8,954 nucleotides of DNA from an uncultured Clostridium sp. (lineage in GTDB: Bacteria > Bacillota > Clostridia > UBA1212 > UBA1255): NCBI GenBank assembly GCA_900555605.1, contig USLW01000064.1, forward strand, positions 1 to 8,954, given 5' to 3'. Made by a program: the position numbers and the translations under genes. Each line of letters starts with the position of its first letter. The first letter of the stretch is position 1. The notes below the pieces were generated by a model. That model ran no database searches. It saw nothing but the letters and a program-made list of their open reading frames with translations, and was not told the origin of the DNA. Shown piece by piece: positions 6,525-8,954 of the stretch.

Positions 6525-7094
6525 TCAGAATGTACTTACATTCTCCAGCTCTGTTTCTGGTGCATTGCAGCAACCGCTGTCTTCCGCTTCACATGCTGCA
6601 GTTGATTCTGTTTTTATATCTGATTGTTCTTGCGAAGCTGTGTTCTCCTGCGGTGCAGCGGCTGTTTCCGGAGTACTGCCGGCAGACGATAAGGCCTGAT
6701 ACGGCGCCGGTCCATTTGCTTGCTGTGATTGCGGCCTTTGCTGCAGTGCATACGTCTCCGGTTCCGGATAGGCCCCCTGTATGTTCTGATGGTTTTGTAC
6801 ATTCATTCCGCGAGATTGATTCTGCATTTGCTGCTGTCCGTTTTGTCCGCTGCCGGCAGGCGGGTCTACCAGCATGAGATCTAAGCCTGCCATTACATCC
6901 TGCAGCGCTTTCAGCTCCGTTCTGCTCAGGCTGACGCCTTTTGCCATATTATGCTTATCCGGCGACCATTCCCGGATATCAAACTTATACGGTCCGTCAT
7001 TCCAGCTTACAATATTAACTTCTTTTGACCACCCCCTTTTTGTTCTGCTCAAAACCGTAAGATGCCGTTTGATTGAAAACTTAAAATCACCCAT
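6525..7094 (-). CDS. YdbC/PC4-family protein with long glutamine-rich tail
   Basis: Residues 1 to about 78 form a PC4/YdbC-type single-stranded nucleic-acid-binding domain: FKFSIKRHLTVLS, RGWSKEVNIVSWNDGPYKFD, IREWSPD and the helix LSRTELKALQDVMAGL. Family members such as Lactococcus YdbC bind single-stranded DNA, and many are only about 70-75 residues long. Here residues 81-189 add a disordered-looking tail with 18 glutamines between positions 84 and 157, many Asn, Pro, Ala and Ser, and an acidic end with four cysteine-free stretches interrupted by C168, C175 and C176. The frame is continuous, so the tail is not an obvious frameshift. The ATG at 7094 has AAAGGAGG 6 bases upstream. A perfect consensus promoter precedes it, so strong expression is likely. 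It is convergent with the phosphoesterase gene. The domain call is firm; the role is inferred. Confidence 0.88.
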   Translation of the reverse strand: MGDFKFSIKRHLTVLSRTKRGWSKEVNIVSWNDGPYKFDIREWSPDKHNMAKGVSLSRTELKALQDVMAGLDLMLVDPPAGSGQNGQQQMQNQSRGMNVQNHQNIQGAYPEPETYALQQRPQSQQANGPAPYQALSSAGSTPETAAAPQENTASQEQSDIKTESTAACEAEDSGCCNAPETELENVSTF

Positions 7095-7117
7095 GAATTC
7101 CCTCCTTTAATCGCAGA

Positions 7118-7145
7118 AAGTAAGCAAATAAATAAGTAAATAAAT
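7118..7145. repeat. Seven tetranucleotide units (AARY)7 in the ydbC-like leader
   Basis: Read on the plus strand, AAGT AAGC AAAT AAAT AAGT AAAT AAAT run without a break. The tract is transcribed in the 5' leader of the ydbC-like gene and ends about 10 bases upstream of its ribosome binding site. It is imperfect, so slippage is less likely than for a pure repeat; it may simply keep the leader unstructured. Confidence 0.6.
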
Positions 7146-7179
7146 TGATTTACACCTCTTTTCTTCTTTATTTGTAAAT

Positions 7180-7208
7180 ATTATACATATTAAACGTGAT
7201 TATGTCAA
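7180..7208 (-). promoter_or_regulatory. Perfect consensus promoter of the ydbC-like gene
   Basis: On the minus strand TTGACA (7208-7203), 17 bases and TATAAT (7185-7180) match the sigma-A consensus at all 12 positions with ideal spacing. Transcription would begin near 7173, giving a leader of about 78 bases rich in A and T. Such a promoter predicts strong constitutive transcription unless it is repressed. Confidence 0.8.
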
Positions 7209-7211
7209 CAG

Positions 7212-7237
7212 AGGACTATTTCCCGGGAAATAGTCCT
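7212..7237. repeat. Perfect 26-bp palindrome: terminator or operator
   Basis: AGGACTATTTCCC (7212-7224) is followed directly by its exact reverse complement (7225-7237). As RNA it would fold into an 11-bp stem with the loop CCGG. It lies 26 bases after the stop of the CBM9-like gene, where a terminator for the cimA transcript is expected, but no uridine run follows it on either strand. It also lies 3 bases upstream of the -35 box of the ydbC-like promoter, centred near -51. Both uses are possible. Confidence 0.7.
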
Positions 7238-7263
7238 TCAAAGATCCGGGCATCTTGGCCTGG

Positions 7264-7932
7264 TCACATCAGATCAGAATTTTTCAGCCAATTCAATCTT
7301 CCGAAACAATCAGGACGGTGGAAATCCGGAGCAGCTGCCGTAATCCCATTCCAGGCACCGTAATGCGGAGCCGCAGCTGCATCTGCACATTTATAAAAAT
7401 TGCCTCTGATATATGTAGCTGTCTCGGGTAAGAAGCCAGGACATTTTTTCTGAATAAACGCGTATGGAATCTCATAGGATATCTGCCAGTATCCCTGCCT
7501 TTCAACGGCTTCCGCCGAAGCCCGTACAGAAAAATACGCATTGTCAGGCGCATCATCAAGGGGCGCGCTTGTCTCTCTCGTACCTGCTTCGCTAAAACCG
7601 ATATACAGCACGCCGGCCGGATTGATTTCAAAATTAAAATACGCCGGAGAGACATCAGGCATCGGAGAAAAAAAGAACTCCATGCAGGAATCGGTGTAAA
7701 CCGGACCGTTGCGCATTTTTACCTGCATACGAATGTCTGTTTCATATGCACGCATGACAATATGCAGTCCATTTTCGCTTCGGCAAATCGCAGCCATGGA
7801 CCGCGGACGGTATGTGCCGCCCCAAGGATAAACGGCAATATCGATCCATTTCGGATTTGAAGGCTCGGACACATCATATGCGGCATACCAGAGCTTTGGA
7901 TTTTCAATATACGGGATATCTGTTATTTTCAT
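7264..7932 (-). CDS. CBM9-like (DOMON-type) carbohydrate-binding protein
   Basis: A 222-residue protein resembling the CBM9-like/DUF1083 carbohydrate-binding domain over nearly its whole length. The recognisable parts are YTDSCMEFFFSP (a DS-x-E-F strand motif), YFNFEINPAGVLYIGF, and the C-terminal HYGAWNGITAAAPDFH followed by CFGRLNW. Related domains occur in xylanases and other secreted enzymes, but this protein has no signal peptide, membrane segment or catalytic domain, so it is probably cytoplasmic. The start at 7932 (MKITDIPY) is chosen because AAAGGTG lies 7 bases upstream; the frame is open further to 7959, which would overlap cimA. It begins 13 bases after the cimA stop, and its ribosome binding site overlaps that stop, so cotranscription and translational coupling are likely. 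The ligand and the link to citramalate are unknown. Confidence 0.78.
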   Translation of the reverse strand: MKITDIPYIENPKLWYAAYDVSEPSNPKWIDIAVYPWGGTYRPRSMAAICRSENGLHIVMRAYETDIRMQVKMRNGPVYTDSCMEFFFSPMPDVSPAYFNFEINPAGVLYIGFSEAGTRETSAPLDDAPDNAYFSVRASAEAVERQGYWQISYEIPYAFIQKKCPGFLPETATYIRGNFYKCADAAAAPHYGAWNGITAAAPDFHRPDCFGRLNWLKNSDLM

Positions 7933-7945
7933 ACATTCACACCTT

Positions 7946-8954
7946 TCATTCAGCATCACGCATCAGCATATACTCATATGCATCCACTAATGCATGCCAG
8001 CTGGCTTCAATAATATCGCCGGATACACCCACCGTGCACCATCGCATTTTACCATCCGACGATTCGATAAAGACCCGCACCTTAGACGCAGTCGCCTTGT
8101 TTGAGTCCAAAACACGCACTTTATAGTCAACAAGACGCATGGTCTTGATTTGCGGATAAAAATGGGCCAGTGCTTTGCGCAGTGCACCGTCCAGTGCATC
8201 AACAGGTCCGGTCCCATTCGCAGCAGTAATCTCCTCTTTTTCATCTACCATCACATCCACAATCGCAGAGGCCGTTGCATCTTTTCCCGACGGCGGCTGA
8301 TTTGAGGTGATGACTTTATAGCTTCGCAATTGAAAACATGGCCTATATAAATGAATGGCTTTGCGCACCAGCAGCGAAAAAGAGGCTTCCGCACCTTCAA
8401 ATTGATACCCCTCAAATTCCATGGATTTTAATTTTTCAACGGTTATTGCAGCAGCGGCCTCCTGCTGAGAAAGCTCCGGCAGGATATCCTTTATTTTAAA
8501 AAGCACTGCGGCTTTTCCGGAAACCTCAGACAGAACCAGCCGGCGGACGCTGCCCACGGATTCCGGATTGATGTGTTCAAAGGTTCCCGGCTGCTTTACA
8601 ACCGCATCAATATGCATTCCCGCTTTATGGGAAAAAGCATTCTGCCCCACATAAGGTGCCCGCGGATTGGGCTTTATATTAAAAAGATCAGATACTGCAT
8701 AGCTGTAAGCGGTTAGCTTCCGAAGGCAATTTTCCGGAATGCACGCGTATCCCAACTTTAGCTGCAGATTCGGCACTGCGGTAAAAAAGTCTGTATTTCC
8801 GCAGCGTTCCCCAATTCCCTTTAATGTCGTATGAACCATCACAGCACCAGCACATACTGCGGTAACAGCATTTGCTTCTGCCATGGCACAGTCATTGTGA
8901 CAATGAATACCGATTTTTATATCCGGACCCAAGGCAGCCGCGGCAGCGGCTGTA
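7946..8954 (-). CDS. cimA: (R)-citramalate synthase, partial (N-terminus beyond right edge)
   Basis: Condenses acetyl-CoA and pyruvate to (R)-citramalate, the first step of the threonine-independent isoleucine pathway, in the cytoplasm. The frame is open to the right edge, so about 335 C-terminal residues are visible and the N-terminal part of the catalytic barrel is missing. Visible are the metal-binding HCHND motif (residues 16-20 of the visible part), KGIGERCGNTDFFTAVPNLQ, FSHKAGMHIDAVVK of the linker region, and a C-terminal LeuA-type allosteric dimerisation domain ending LVDYKVRVLDSNKATASKV and VGVSGDIIEASWHALVDAYE. These C-terminal phrases are typical of CimA rather than LeuA (2-isopropylmalate synthase), which is the main alternative. 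The CBM9-like gene follows after 13 bases. Any promoter or leader lies outside the window. Confidence 0.9.
   Translation of the reverse strand, partial: TAAAAAALGPDIKIGIHCHNDCAMAEANAVTAVCAGAVMVHTTLKGIGERCGNTDFFTAVPNLQLKLGYACIPENCLRKLTAYSYAVSDLFNIKPNPRAPYVGQNAFSHKAGMHIDAVVKQPGTFEHINPESVGSVRRLVLSEVSGKAAVLFKIKDILPELSQQEAAAAITVEKLKSMEFEGYQFEGAEASFSLLVRKAIHLYRPCFQLRSYKVITSNQPPSGKDATASAIVDVMVDEKEEITAANGTGPVDALDGALRKALAHFYPQIKTMRLVDYKVRVLDSNKATASKVRVFIESSDGKMRWCTVGVSGDIIEASWHALVDAYEYMLMRDAE

Noticed and set aside
6482..6877. Plus-strand frame of 131 codons with hydrophobic stretches
   Set aside because: It is antisense to the glutamine-rich tail; CAG/CAA codons read backwards give Leu/Cys-rich sequence, which explains the apparent hydrophobicity.
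7933..7959. Longer N-terminus for the CBM9-like protein from 7959
   Set aside because: It would overlap cimA and lacks a well-placed ribosome binding site, whereas 7932 has AAAGGTG 7 bases upstream.
1..8954. CRISPR array, transposon ends, tRNA or rRNA genes, phage or defence cassette
   Set aside because: No regularly spaced repeats, transposase-like translation, cloverleaf or recognisable defence domain was seen on either strand.

Overview
The window looks like chromosomal DNA of a mid-GC Firmicute, most likely class Clostridia (Lachnospiraceae-like). The reasons are AGGAGG-type ribosome binding sites, near-consensus sigma-A promoters, one TTG start, and a gene set typical of that group: a DUF951 protein, a YdbC/PC4-type protein, a CapF/CapG pair and a CimA-type citramalate synthase. 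No RNA gene, insertion sequence, CRISPR array or phage gene is visible. All product calls come from motif recognition without database searches.

Layout. Positions 1-1092 (minus) hold the first 364 residues of an MFS transporter that runs off the left edge. It is divergent from a small DUF951 gene (1250-1438, plus), and the gap between them carries back-to-back promoters. The DUF951 gene ends inside the 3' end of a convergent three-gene operon read leftwards from about 5351: capF (4076-5224), capG (2892-4034) and an FGGY sugar kinase (1407-2858). A metallophosphoesterase gene (5502-6392, plus) diverges from capF and ends at a strong hairpin terminator shared with a convergent ydbC-like gene (6525-7094, minus). 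The right end carries the 3' part of a citramalate synthase gene (cimA, 7946-8954, minus), followed after 13 bases by a CBM9-like gene (7264-7932, minus).

How the genes work together. CapF and CapG are the second and third enzymes of UDP-N-acetyl-L-fucosamine synthesis, which supplies capsule or other surface glycans. The first enzyme, CapE, is not in the window and is not at its usual place next to capF, so it must be supplied from elsewhere or replaced. The sugar kinase follows capG closely and is probably cotranscribed, but its substrate cannot be read from sequence. CimA makes (R)-citramalate for threonine-independent isoleucine synthesis; the CBM9-like protein behind it has no signal peptide and its role is unknown. 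The transporter, DUF951, phosphoesterase and PC4-like genes look like separate transcription units.

Most unusual items: the capFG-kinase operon without capE; a PC4-like protein with a 109-residue glutamine-rich tail; a perfect 26-bp palindrome just upstream of a perfect consensus promoter; and a cytoplasmic-looking CBM9-like protein behind cimA. I do not see a clear multi-gene defence or mobile system here.
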